Positions 25,014 to 32,525 of a stretch of DNA of 64,000 nucleotides are shown here, in pieces (within the stretch, counting starts at the first letter, position 1; every line of letters starts with the position of its first letter). Made by a program: the position numbers and the translations under genes. Below the pieces are notes generated by a model. The model ran no database searches. It was not told where the DNA came from and saw only the letters and a list, made by a program, of their open reading frames with translations. Origin of the DNA: GCA-2709075 sp964492555 (GTDB taxonomy: Bacteria; Pseudomonadota; Alphaproteobacteria; MPNO01; UBA2964); assembly GCA_964492555.1 (NCBI GenBank), contig CAZBKQ010000002.1:62001-126000 (forward strand), written 5' to 3'.

Positions 25014-25715
25014 ATGTCCAACGATTTCGGCGCTCTCGGCGAACCAATCGAAAATACGCAAAGGCGGGTTCGTCTGGCCGCCCGGGCGTTGGCGCGCCAT
25101 GGATTCGTTCATGCATACGGACACGCAAGCGCTCGCATAGACGAAAATCGGTTTCTCGTTTGCGCCCCACAGCCAATGGGCATGATTGAACCCGGCGAAG
25201 ACGGAACAATTGTCGAAATCGACGGGGCCCTGCCTGAAGGGGTTTTGGGAGAAGTCCGTTGCCATCAACAAATCTACGCGGCGCGACCTGACATCAATGG
25301 AATTTGCCGGATATTTCCCCGGAATGTCATGACCTTGTCGACCTTCAAGCTGACACCTAAGGCACGATTGGGCTTCGGCAGCTACTTTCATCCGCACCCG
25401 CCCCTTTGGGACGATCCGTTGCTCATACGGGATGATGACCAGGCGCGGGAATTCGCCAAGGTTCTGGGCGATGCCAGAGCTATCGTCATGCGGGGAAACG
25501 GCGCGGTCTGCGTGGGTCCGACGATCGAGGAAAGCGTCGTTATGGCGTTTTATCTGGAGGAATCCGCCATAACCGAACTCGCGGTTATGGCGAATAACAG
25601 CGATGCGACATCCGTATGCTTCACCGATGACGAAGTAAAAATCCGTGCGACGGGAAGCGGGCGGATATACGAAAGAATGTGGGATTACCTGACCGCCGGC
25701 GATCCGGAAAAATAA
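25014..25715 (+). CDS. Class II aldolase/adducin family protein lacking zinc ligands
   Basis: The 233-aa product clearly aligns with class II aldolases (RLAARALARHGFVHAYGHASARI ... GVLGEV..HQQIYAARPDINGI). The HxH pair that binds zinc is replaced: the segment reads ICRIFP near residue 100. The third His of the RxHG motif is Asn (RGNGAV). So it is either catalytically different or inactive. It is paired with the extradiol-dioxygenase-like gene. A role on the ring-cleavage product or in decarboxylation is possible but unproven. Confidence 0.75.
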   Translation: MSNDFGALGEPIENTQRRVRLAARALARHGFVHAYGHASARIDENRFLVCAPQPMGMIEPGEDGTIVEIDGALPEGVLGEVRCHQQIYAARPDINGICRIFPRNVMTLSTFKLTPKARLGFGSYFHPHPPLWDDPLLIRDDDQAREFAKVLGDARAIVMRGNGAVCVGPTIEESVVMAFYLEESAITELAVMANNSDATSVCFTDDEVKIRATGSGRIYERMWDYLTAGDPEK

Positions 25716-25722
25716 TTTCTCG

Positions 25723-25932
25723 CTATCGGTTTTTTCGCCGCTCTTCGCACAAGACGTCCCAAATCCTGTCAACCCTCTCAGATTGCGTCTCCAACATCGC
25801 CGTCAAATTCGTGAGCTTGATATCGAGTATCGCCTCAACCCGGGTCATACGAGTCTCTAGGTCCTGGCGCTGCACTTTTTCCCGATCGAAATCCAGTCGC
25901 AAACGGGCGATTTCCAGGCTTTGCGCCTTGTT
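25723..25932 (-). CDS. Possible short coiled-coil protein
   Basis: On the minus strand the frame ending at 25723 encodes a heptad-rich stretch (ARLRLDFDREKVQRQDLE ... VEAILDIKLTNLTAML) of about 60-70 residues. No ATG with an SD is present, and the frame runs upstream through a strong terminator, so the start is unknown. A TTG near 25905-25910 is possible. The helical pattern looks protein-like, but this could be non-coding. Confidence 0.3.
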   Translation of the reverse strand, partial: NKAQSLEIARLRLDFDREKVQRQDLETRMTRVEAILDIKLTNLTAMLETQSERVDRIWDVLCEERRKNR

Positions 25933-25963
25933 TTGCTGTTCCTTGGTTCTAGGGGATGGACAC

Positions 25964-25998
25964 AAAAAAAACCCGCGCGGGGTGCCGCATGGGTTTTT
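25964..25998 (-). terminator. Intrinsic terminator downstream of ribA
   Basis: On the minus strand AAAAACCC pairs with GGGTTTTT (complement of 25991-25998 and 25967-25974). An inner GCGG/CCGC stem closes on a four-base loop, and eight Ts follow. On the plus strand five Ts follow, so it may act in both directions. It lies 74 bases past the ribA stop. Confidence 0.8.
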
Positions 25999-26023
25999 GA
26001 CGTAATTCTGTCTATGTTTGTTA

Positions 26024-26052
26024 ACTATACCGCTATCTGCGGCAAATGTCAA
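26024..26052 (-). promoter_or_regulatory. Strong sigma70-type promoter between ribA and its terminator
   Basis: On the minus strand a perfect TTGACA (26052-26047) is followed after 17 bp by TATAGT (26029-26024). Transcription would start near 26017 and meet the terminator at 25998-25964, giving an RNA of about 54 nt unless the terminator is read through toward 25723. Confidence 0.6.
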
Positions 26053-26071
26053 GAAAAATCGAACAACGCCG

Positions 26072-27199
26072 TCAAAGAAGATGGCCGCTCTTGTCGCGCT
26101 TGACCGTCAGATAGAATTCATTGTGTTGATTGGAGGGGAATTTATGGGCGACCCGTTCGGTTACCTCTACCCCGTGCTGTTCAAGCCCGGCGACCTTGTC
26201 GGGATTATTGGTCATCAGCCGAACCTTGCGATAGCCGAGCTGTTTCAGGATATGGGCGGCCGGCAGAAACAGCCTTTCGTCAGATTCGAAGCCGAGCCGT
26301 TCATTGGCTTCCACCGTGTCGAACCCCTGCCCCTGCAGCGCATAGGCGCGGAGCTTGTTCAAGAGCCCGATACCGCGCCCTTCCTGCCGCAGATAGAGCA
26401 GCACGCCCGCGCCTTCTTCCGAAATCTGGGCGATGGCGCCGCGCAATTGCTGGCCGCAATCGCATTTGAGCGAGCCGATCAGATCGCCGGTAAAACATTC
26501 CGAATGAAGCCGGATGAGAACCGGTTGGTCGCTCGGCGGATTGCCGATCACGATGGCAAGATGTTCGCGTCCGCCATCGGTCGAACGGAAAGCCAGGATA
26601 CGGCTGTTCTCGGCATCTTCCAGCGGCACCCGCGCCGCGGCGACCTGGTCGAGCGTGGCGGAGCAGTCATATTCGTAATCGACCGCTTCTTTCGCCGAGA
26701 CGGTAAGAATGCCTTTTTCTTTTAGCCGGGCCCGTTTTCCTTCATCAATTGCGACCAGAATGACGGACGGCAATAGCCGCGCGGCCTTGGCCAACTGCAC
26801 GGCAGCGATGGCGCCTTCGGTCAGCGGATCGCGCTTCGCGGTGAAGGGTCCGCGCAAGGGGTGATCCAGATCGGTCGTCGGATCGGCGAGGCTGCGCGCC
26901 ATATCCGCGGTCAGCCAGGCCGGAAACGGCACCAGAACGATTTCATCTGTATAAAGCCGGACTTTCAGCGTACGCGCCCGGTGATGGGTGATGGCGAGAT
27001 CCGGATCCTTGCCGGAAATCTCTTTCATCAGATCAAGCGCGCGCTCGGTTACCGTTTCCGTCGGCACCACAAGAAGCGGCGCGCCGTTTTCCGAGGTCAC
27101 GCAAAGCGGCCGGCCCCGCCGCATTTCGAAGGTGGCGCGATCCGCGGAGAGAAGCGCGGCGGACTCGCTGGGACCCGCTGTCATTTTTTCCGAACTCAT
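26072..27199 (-). CDS. ribA: GTP cyclohydrolase II
   Basis: The 375-aa product carries the GTP cyclohydrolase II core in its C-terminal 200 residues. It has the zinc site C-x10-C-x-C (ECFTGDLIGSLKCDCG), the catalytic LYLRQEGRGIGLLNKLRAYALQ and VRLMTNNPDKV. The N-terminal ~170 residues are an extra domain without recognisable RibB catalytic motifs, a layout I associate with some alphaproteobacteria. It opens the GTP ring in the first step of riboflavin synthesis. The ATG at 27199 is preferred; the frame is open upstream into the neighbouring gene's end. Confidence 0.92.
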   Translation of the reverse strand: MSSEKMTAGPSESAALLSADRATFEMRRGRPLCVTSENGAPLLVVPTETVTERALDLMKEISGKDPDLAITHHRARTLKVRLYTDEIVLVPFPAWLTADMARSLADPTTDLDHPLRGPFTAKRDPLTEGAIAAVQLAKAARLLPSVILVAIDEGKRARLKEKGILTVSAKEAVDYEYDCSATLDQVAAARVPLEDAENSRILAFRSTDGGREHLAIVIGNPPSDQPVLIRLHSECFTGDLIGSLKCDCGQQLRGAIAQISEEGAGVLLYLRQEGRGIGLLNKLRAYALQGQGFDTVEANERLGFESDERLFLPAAHILKQLGYRKVRLMTNNPDKVAGLEQHGVEVTERVAHKFPSNQHNEFYLTVKRDKSGHLL

Positions 27200-27230
27200 A
27201 CGCTCTATATAGAACGAGATCGCGGTCAGG

Positions 27231-27776
27231 TCATCCGTCGCAGGAGATGACGGGTTCCTCCGCATATCGGGCGCCATCCAGCGGATAACAATCGAGCCCC
27301 GCCCGCAACAGCGTGAGCCCGTCACCGCGCGAAAGCCCGAACCGTGCCTCTGCCTCACGCAGCGTAATATTATCGACGATTATCGCCGTCACCACTGTGA
27401 GCCAGGACACGGGGTCCGGCCCCCTGGTTTTTCGCGCGCCCAGCGCGGCGCACCAGGGAAGATAATGATGTTCCCAGACATAGCGTTCCCGATCCGCCAT
27501 ACGCGCCATGAAATCGCGGCCTCCCGGTCCGGCTTTCTTGGCCTCTCCAAACGCCATTAACTGCGAGGTCGGAAACATGCCCCGCCCGACCGCTTCATGA
27601 ACCGATCTGATTTCCAGCGCCGCATCCATGTGAAAAGGCGTCAGCCGTCCGCGCCGCACGTGCCGCAATACGGTATCGGTGCGCAGCTTCCGCACCGTCT
27701 GGGGCGTCGGGGACACCGTTTCCACCTTTTCCTTTTGTTGCGCCTTTCTCAGGCGCGCCTTGCGTGTTCCCTTCAT
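27231..27776 (-). CDS. Unknown protein with C-terminal helix-turn-helix-like segment
   Basis: The 181-aa product starts with a strongly basic stretch (KGTRKARLRKAQQKEK). Near residues 145-170 it has LREAEARFGLSRGDGLTLLRAGLD, which reads like a helix-turn-helix. I do not recognise the family with confidence; it is reminiscent of small phage-type or sigma-region-4-like DNA-binding proteins. The ATG at 27776 has GGGGAG immediately upstream and is 8 bases after the stop of the preceding small gene. It is probably co-transcribed from the promoter at 28032-28060. Confidence 0.55.
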   Translation of the reverse strand: MKGTRKARLRKAQQKEKVETVSPTPQTVRKLRTDTVLRHVRRGRLTPFHMDAALEIRSVHEAVGRGMFPTSQLMAFGEAKKAGPGGRDFMARMADRERYVWEHHYLPWCAALGARKTRGPDPVSWLTVVTAIIVDNITLREAEARFGLSRGDGLTLLRAGLDCYPLDGARYAEEPVISCDG

Positions 27777-27783
27777 CTCTCCC

Positions 27784-28002
27784 CTATTCCTCAATATCGC
27801 CCTGATTGCGGTCCGGGATCGCCGGTTTTTCGCCTCCGATCCATAAAGACATCTCTTCCGCTGTCAGCTCGTCGAATTCCGGCTCCACCCAGAATTCCCG
27901 GTCATCGTCCGGTAATCGCCGGTCCGGCAGCAGACCGTCCTTCGGCGTTTTCCCCGGCACGATGCCGAAAATCAGACGGGAAAGGTGTTTTTGCGGCTGC
28001 AT
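27784..28002 (-). CDS. Small acidic protein of unknown function
   Basis: The 72-aa product has a basic start (MQPQKHLSRLIFG) and an acidic body (DDDREFWVEPEFDELTAEEMSLW). I recognise no family. GGGGAA lies five bases before the ATG and a good promoter lies upstream, so expression is likely. It is the first gene divergent from the self-cleaving repressor, the place a cro- or target-type gene would occupy. Confidence 0.6.
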   Translation of the reverse strand: MQPQKHLSRLIFGIVPGKTPKDGLLPDRRLPDDDREFWVEPEFDELTAEEMSLWIGGEKPAIPDRNQGDIEE

Positions 28003-28031
28003 AATTGTTCCCCATATGTTCTTATTCTCCC

Positions 28032-28060
28032 GATATAAGGTAGAGAAACCTCTCTGTAAA
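28032..28060 (-). promoter_or_regulatory. Promoter for the gene divergent from the repressor, with internal operator
   Basis: On the minus strand TTTACA (28060-28055) and TATATC (28037-28032) are 17 bp apart. The spacer contains a perfect inverted repeat AGAGA-AACC-TCTCT (28042-28055 on the plus strand). An operator inside the spacer would let a bound repressor shut this promoter. Confidence 0.5.
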
Positions 28061-28065
28061 GGTTT

Positions 28066-28100
28066 TTTTACCGCATGCGATGTTTTTTGTTTTACCGCAT
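28066..28100 (+). promoter_or_regulatory. Paired TTTTACCGCAT operator-like sites upstream of the repressor
   Basis: TTTTACCGCAT occurs at 28066-28076 and again at 28090-28100, a spacing of 24 bp. Both lie between the divergent promoter and the repressor start. The same core at the same spacing recurs downstream of the gene. Confidence 0.55.
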
Positions 28101-28112
28101 ACTGTTCGGATC

Positions 28113-28727
28113 ATGACCGATCTCGTTACCCGCATCCGCGACCGGCTCGAAGAGCTCAATAAATCCGCGCGCCGCGCCTCGATCGAAGGCGGGCTGACAC
28201 CAGACGCGATCCGCAATGTCCTGAGGGGGATATCCGTAAACCCGCGCCGGGATACGCTGGCAGGGATTGCCCAGGGGCTGGAATGGTCATTGGAGGAGCT
28301 GCTGGAGCTTGCGCCCGCCGAGGGCGGAAGCGATAGCTCAACCCGTTTGCAGGAGGTGCCACTGATCAGCTGGGTCGCGGCGGGTGATATGTCCGAAACC
28401 TTTGATCCATATGCGGTTGGCGATGCGGAAGCCCGTATTCCGGTTGGATATCGGCGGGGTACGCTAGTTGCACTCCGCGTATCGGGCACCAGTATGAACC
28501 GGGTTGCCCCGGACGGTAGCATTATCATTGTCGACTACGCCGACCGGACCCTGACCAGTGGCAAATATTATGTCGTCAAATATGACGGCGAGGCGACTTT
28601 CAAACGGTTTCGAACCGAACCAAAGCGGCTGGAGCCCGACAGCACGGAACACCATGAGACCGTTTTCCCCAAAGCCGGGATGGAAATTGTCGGCCGGGTC
28701 GTCCAGGTAATTACCGACCTGTCCTGA
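28113..28727 (+). CDS. LexA/CI-type self-cleaving repressor (peptidase S24)
   Basis: The 204-aa product has an N-terminal helix-turn-helix (about residues 8-65) and a C-terminal S24 peptidase domain. The catalytic Ser127 (SGTSMNR) and Lys164 (EATFKRF) are 37 residues apart, as in LexA. The scissile-type Ala90-Gly91 sits in SWVAAGDM. It should therefore repress its targets and inactivate itself upon RecA activation. The ATG at 28113 has only a weak SD. No phage structural or integrase genes are nearby, so it may control a small chromosomal module or be a prophage remnant. Confidence 0.88.
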   Translation: MTDLVTRIRDRLEELNKSARRASIEGGLTPDAIRNVLRGISVNPRRDTLAGIAQGLEWSLEELLELAPAEGGSDSSTRLQEVPLISWVAAGDMSETFDPYAVGDAEARIPVGYRRGTLVALRVSGTSMNRVAPDGSIIIVDYADRTLTSGKYYVVKYDGEATFKRFRTEPKRLEPDSTEHHETVFPKAGMEIVGRVVQVITDLS

Positions 28728-28734
28728 TTCGTTT

Positions 28735-28765
28735 TTACCGCCTCTTGAACTTCCGATATTACCGC
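28735..28765 (+). promoter_or_regulatory. Second pair of TTACCGC sites, downstream of the repressor
   Basis: TTACCGC at 28735-28741 and 28759-28765 are again 24 bp apart, matching the spacing upstream of the gene. They begin 8 bases after the repressor stop and precede the hairpin at 28767-28806. Confidence 0.5.
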
Positions 28766-28766
28766 A

Positions 28767-28806
28767 CCATCTCCGAATACGGTTAATTTACCTTATTCGG
28801 AGATGG
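28767..28806 (+). repeat. 13-bp perfect inverted repeat (long hairpin)
   Basis: CCATCTCCGAATA (28767-28779) pairs perfectly with TATTCGGAGATGG (28794-28806). The 14-base loop itself has GGT/ACC ends. It is not followed by a T run on the plus strand, so a terminator role is doubtful. The right arm includes CGGAG, an SD-like site for the ATG at 28814, so it could hide that site. Confidence 0.7.
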
Positions 28807-28813
28807 AAAACCC

Positions 28814-29131
28814 ATGATCACGGATTTCAGCCGTTGGCGCCATGTGCAGATGCGGTATGACGGCCCCGTTCCGGCCCGGCCGGTCTGCCCGCCCGATCAC
28901 AATGACGGTGAGACCGGGCAATGCCGCAATCGGCGAAAGCTGGCCTGGGGCACGGTCAGACAGTACGGAATAGGATCGCTCGGGGCGGCGCGCGCCTGCA
29001 GAAAGGCACCAACGGAACGCAACCGCCGCGCCCATGCCGGCCGCAGACGGCATCTCAAATCAGCCCTGACAAGCTGGGCTTATTTTCGGGATATGGAAAG
29101 AGCGCCGCCGGGCTCATGCCGAGAGAGATAA
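28814..29131 (+). CDS. Possible small basic protein downstream of the repressor
   Basis: An open frame of 105 codons begins at ATG 28814, 9 bases after a GGAGATGG in the hairpin arm. The product is rich in Arg and has no recognisable domain, and its 3' end overlaps the convergent TIGR02444-like gene by 18 bases. Composition does not strongly favour coding. The 28728-29113 stretch otherwise holds only the operator pair and hairpin. Confidence 0.3.
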   Translation: MITDFSRWRHVQMRYDGPVPARPVCPPDHNDGETGQCRNRRKLAWGTVRQYGIGSLGAARACRKAPTERNRRAHAGRRRHLKSALTSWAYFRDMERAPPGSCRER

Positions 29132-29674
29132 GCGGATTTTGTCTTCGTCCCGATCCGGATAGGCAGACCCGAGAATGACCGCCATATCGTCCCGATCGGC
29201 AGCCGTCGGCACAACGCCTTTGCGTTCAAAATAAGCGAGCAAATTAGCCGATGACTCCGACAACCCGTCGGTACCATCGTCGTCGGGACCATCCGCCGCG
29301 GCGCCAAGGGCACCCGCCAGAGCGAAATGCTCAATCTGTTCGCATTCTATTTCCAGCGCCAGCACCGCCTTACGCATCCCGTCCGTATGATTGGCTGAAA
29401 ACCCCTCGAACCCGTCCTTTAACCTTTCGCGGATGGATCGAAGATTACAGACGATTTCGCGGTTCCACTGACGGGAAACCCCTATCGCGGCGTCAAGCTG
29501 GCTTTTCGAAAGCCGCCCCCGGCCGCTCGCCCCGAACCAGGTGCCGAGCAGCAGCAGATTGACGTCCATTTCATGCCGGTCCTGAATATTGATACAGGCC
29601 CGCGACACGCCCTCTCCACCATAGATCTTCAACGAAAATTTCCAAAAGGGATGTTCTGGATACTCTACCGGCAT
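29114..29674 (-). CDS. TIGR02444-family protein of unknown function
   Basis: The 186-aa product opens with PFWKFSLKIYGGEGVSRACINIQDRHEMDVNLLLLGTW (shown only to identify the region, residues 8-45). That is the conserved block of the TIGR02444 family: W-FSL-Y, then GV-ACI-LQD, then DVNLLL. The rest is helical. The function of the family is unknown. It is divergent from the SDR gene at 29.76 kb. Confidence 0.8.
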   Translation of the reverse strand: MPVEYPEHPFWKFSLKIYGGEGVSRACINIQDRHEMDVNLLLLGTWFGASGRGRLSKSQLDAAIGVSRQWNREIVCNLRSIRERLKDGFEGFSANHTDGMRKAVLALEIECEQIEHFALAGALGAAADGPDDDGTDGLSESSANLLAYFERKGVVPTAADRDDMAVILGSAYPDRDEDKIRLSLSA

Positions 29675-29755
29675 GCTTTGTCGTTCCTTGAAATGAGGTC
29701 CCGGACTGGCCGCGCCCGCCCGGTCTGACTATCATCGTGATCAGAGTAGAGACGA

Positions 29756-30637
29756 ATGGATCAAATGACAAAACCCTTGCGAAACAAGGTTGCGATCATC
29801 ACCGGTGGCGGACGCGGGTTGGGCCGGGCAATGGCGGTGGGGCTGGCGCGCGCCGGCCTGTCCGGTCTGTGCATAACGGCGGCGCGCTCACCGGATCAAC
29901 TCAATGAAACGGCGGCGGAATTAGAAGCGCTGGGTACCGGGACGAAGATTTTGCCCGTAGTTGCCGATGTCACCGATCCGAATGCCTGCCGCGCGGCGGT
30001 TGAACGAACCGCGGAAACGCTGGGACCCGTAGACATCCTGATCAACAATGCCGGGAAGGGTCAGAATTTTCTTGCCGATGACAGCGTGCCGTTCTGGCAG
30101 GCGCGAATCGAGGGCTGGCGGGAGATCGTCGACACTAATGTGAACGGGCCCTTCCTGATGGCCTATGCAGCCGTTGGCGCCATGATGGAAAAGGGCTGGG
30201 GACGGATCATCAATATCTCCAAATCGCGGGATTCCATGCACCGCCCTAAGAACGCGCCTTATGGCGCCTCAAAAGCCGCACTGGAGGCGATGTCGCTATC
30301 CTGGGCGCAGGATCTGATCGATACCGGTGTGACGGTGAATACCCTGGCGCCGGGCGGCAGCGTCGATACCGCCTTTGTCCTGCCGGCGGTCCGTGAACGC
30401 GCGCGCCGAAAAGAAATCGACAAGCATTATTTTGACGCGGAGGTTATCGTGCCGGCGGTCGTCTGGCTGGCGTCAGAAGCTTCCGACGGGATCACGGGAT
30501 GCCGCTATATCGGCGCAAGCTGGAACCCGTCGTTGCCGGACGCGGAGGCCGCCGAAGCCGCGCGCGAGCCGGCGATTTTCCACCCGCCCAAACGCGACGC
30601 CGTCCTGACCAAACCCTGGACCGAACCGGGTAGATAG
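29756..30637 (+). CDS. SDR-family oxidoreductase
   Basis: The 293-aa product is a classical short-chain dehydrogenase. It has TGGGRGLGRA at residues 17-26, NNAGKG near 100 and the YGASK catalytic Tyr/Lys near 169-173. A Ser is in the ISKSRDS segment. The C-terminal SDGITGCRYIGASWNPSLP block also occurs, little changed, in the partial SDR at the right window edge (SDGVTGCRFNAKYWDPALP), so the two are paralogues of one subfamily. The substrate is unknown. It is convergent with zapE, with one base between the stops. Confidence 0.87.
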   Translation: MDQMTKPLRNKVAIITGGGRGLGRAMAVGLARAGLSGLCITAARSPDQLNETAAELEALGTGTKILPVVADVTDPNACRAAVERTAETLGPVDILINNAGKGQNFLADDSVPFWQARIEGWREIVDTNVNGPFLMAYAAVGAMMEKGWGRIINISKSRDSMHRPKNAPYGASKAALEAMSLSWAQDLIDTGVTVNTLAPGGSVDTAFVLPAVRERARRKEIDKHYFDAEVIVPAVVWLASEASDGITGCRYIGASWNPSLPDAEAAEAAREPAIFHPPKRDAVLTKPWTEPGR

Positions 30638-30638
30638 A

Positions 30639-31781
30639 TCAGGCCGCCACCTGCGCGGTCGCCGGGCGATGTGCCTCGGCGAGATAATCCTCCGCCTGCA
30701 TTTCCTCGAGCCGCGAGGCGACCCGGGTGAACAGCCCCGCGCCATCGCCCTCGACATAAAGCGCATCGGGCGCGGCATCGGCAGAGCAGACGATTTTGGT
30801 GCGTTGTTCGTAAAGCGTCTCGATCAGGGTCGCAAAACGTTTCGCGGCGTTCCGGTCTCGCGCTCCTAATCTCGGGATATCGGAAATCATGATGGTCTGA
30901 TAGCGGCAAGCGATCGCGCCGTAATCCGCCGGGCCCAGCGGGTTTTCGCATAGATCGGCAAAGCTGAACCAGGCGACGCCACGCGCCTGCCGCGGCACGG
31001 AGAGCGACCGCCCCTGAACGGTCAGGCTCGCCGCTTCACCGGGGCGCCCATCCGTCAATCTTTCGAATGCGGCATGCAGTTCGGCATCCGCCGTTTCGCC
31101 AAGCGGCATATGCCAAATTCCGACGGATTTCAGCCGGTTGCGGCGATAATCGGTTTCGCCTTCCAGCGTCAGAATATCGAACCGGTCGAAAATCAGATCG
31201 ATAAAAGGCAGGAAGCGTTCGCGCTGCAATCCGCCGGCATAGAGGTCCTCCGGCGCGGTATTCGAAGTCGCGACGACGGTCACGCCAAAATCCAGAAGTT
31301 TTTCGAACAGCCGGCGAACGATCATGGCATCCGCGATGGCCTCAACCTGAAACTCATCGAAACAGAGAAGCGGGCTTTCCCCTGCAATTTCCGCTGCCAG
31401 CCGCGCCAACGGGTCGGCGTCCGGCTTGCCGCCGGTGCCGGTCCGATATTTGTGAAGCCGTTCATGCACGTCCTGCATAAAGGGATGCACATGCACCCGT
31501 TGCCGCGGCGATATCGGCGCGGTTTCAAAAAACAGATCCATCAGCATGGATTTGCCGCGCCCCGGTGGCCCGTGAATATAGAGGCCTCTCGGTTGGTCGA
31601 GCTTTTCATTGCCAAATGGCAGAAATTTACGCAGGAACGATGGTTTGGGCCGCCGGGAAACCACTGACAATTCCGCGTGAAGTTGCTGCAGACTGTCCAC
31701 GACCATCGCCTGCAACGGATCTTCGGCAATCTCGCCTGACGCAAGGCGCGTCCGGTAAAGCTCTTTCGGGTTCTCGGCCAT
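30639..31781 (-). CDS. zapE: Cell division protein ZapE (AFG1-like ATPase)
   Basis: The 380-aa product has the AFG1/ZapE ATPase core. Walker A is GPPGRGKSMLMDLFF (about 70-84), Walker B is LLCFDEFQV, and ATSNTAPEDLY is present. It opens with an N-terminal LYRTRLASGEI segment. ZapE is an inner-side ATPase associated with the division ring in bacteria. It is last in a four-gene minus-strand run with a class II aldolase, a DUF2141 protein and a dienelactone hydrolase. Confidence 0.93.
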   Translation of the reverse strand: MAENPKELYRTRLASGEIAEDPLQAMVVDSLQQLHAELSVVSRRPKPSFLRKFLPFGNEKLDQPRGLYIHGPPGRGKSMLMDLFFETAPISPRQRVHVHPFMQDVHERLHKYRTGTGGKPDADPLARLAAEIAGESPLLCFDEFQVEAIADAMIVRRLFEKLLDFGVTVVATSNTAPEDLYAGGLQRERFLPFIDLIFDRFDILTLEGETDYRRNRLKSVGIWHMPLGETADAELHAAFERLTDGRPGEAASLTVQGRSLSVPRQARGVAWFSFADLCENPLGPADYGAIACRYQTIMISDIPRLGARDRNAAKRFATLIETLYEQRTKIVCSADAAPDALYVEGDGAGLFTRVASRLEEMQAEDYLAEAHRPATAQVAA

Positions 31782-31789
31782 ACAGGACC

Positions 31790-32506
31790 TTATGGTTTAA
31801 ACCCGGCGCGCAGCGACCAGTAATCCCAGGCACGATCTATCGCCAGATCGCCGACGAACTGTTCCATCCCGAGCGTGACTTCTCCCGGCGACAGAAAATT
31901 GGGCGTGCCGAGCTGCAGACATTGCATTGAAATTCGGGCGTTATGTTCAAGAAACACCGCGATCAGGACCGCTTCCTTGATCGTCTTTCCGGCTACCACC
32001 GCGCCATGTCCGCGCATCAGCGAGGCGCGCCGGTCGCCAAGAAACCGGGCAAGATCGCGCCCCTGATCCATATTGGTGACCAGCAGCGTCGTATCGCCGA
32101 AATTGTCCCTGATATCCCAGACCGGCACATCCGGCCCGACCGAGGCCCCCATGTGAAAGACGGGTTGGAGCTTTACGCCCGTGACGCCGAACGGAATGAC
32201 GGAATGCGAATGACTGTGGACCACCGACATAACGTCGGGACGCGCCTCGAATACCCCGCCATGAATATGCCGTTCGGCGTACATCACCCTGTCACGTTGA
32301 TCGACCGGAGTGCCGTCCAGATGAAATTCCATCAGGTCATCAAGCTCGATCACCCCCGGCGCGCGCGACCGGGCCATGATATATTTTTCCGGATCAAGAG
32401 GGTGACGGACGCTGATATGTCCGAATGCGTCGCAAATATTTTCCTGGTCCAGAATGCGGTTGGCGATGACCAGTTCCAGCATCGCCTCCTGCAGTTTTTC
32501 GTCCAC
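31790..32506 (-). CDS. Class II aldolase/adducin family protein (decarboxylase-like)
   Basis: The 238-aa product keeps the metal site: HSHSHS near residue 97 and RGHGAV near 163, with ICDAFGHISVRHP at the start. The sequence style (RSRAPGVIELDDLMEF) resembles the branch that includes the pyridine-dicarboxylate decarboxylase HMPDdc as well as sugar-phosphate aldolases. It precedes zapE by 8 bases and follows the DUF2141 gene. A role in decarboxylation of a hydroxy aromatic acid is only suggested. Confidence 0.82.
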   Translation of the reverse strand: MDEKLQEAMLELVIANRILDQENICDAFGHISVRHPLDPEKYIMARSRAPGVIELDDLMEFHLDGTPVDQRDRVMYAERHIHGGVFEARPDVMSVVHSHSHSVIPFGVTGVKLQPVFHMGASVGPDVPVWDIRDNFGDTTLLVTNMDQGRDLARFLGDRRASLMRGHGAVVAGKTIKEAVLIAVFLEHNARISMQCLQLGTPNFLSPGEVTLGMEQFVGDLAIDRAWDYWSLRAGFKP

Positions 32507-32525
32507 CTGGTCTCTCCTCTAACCT

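Noticed and set aside
28793..29053. 86-codon minus-strand frame downstream of the repressor
   Set aside because: It has no SD, no domain, and overlaps the hairpin arm. The plus-strand frame is equally weak, so neither is a firm gene.
27231..29674. A full prophage around the self-cleaving repressor
   Set aside because: No integrase, terminase, capsid or tail gene and no att-like repeats are visible, and flanking genes are ordinary chromosomal ones.
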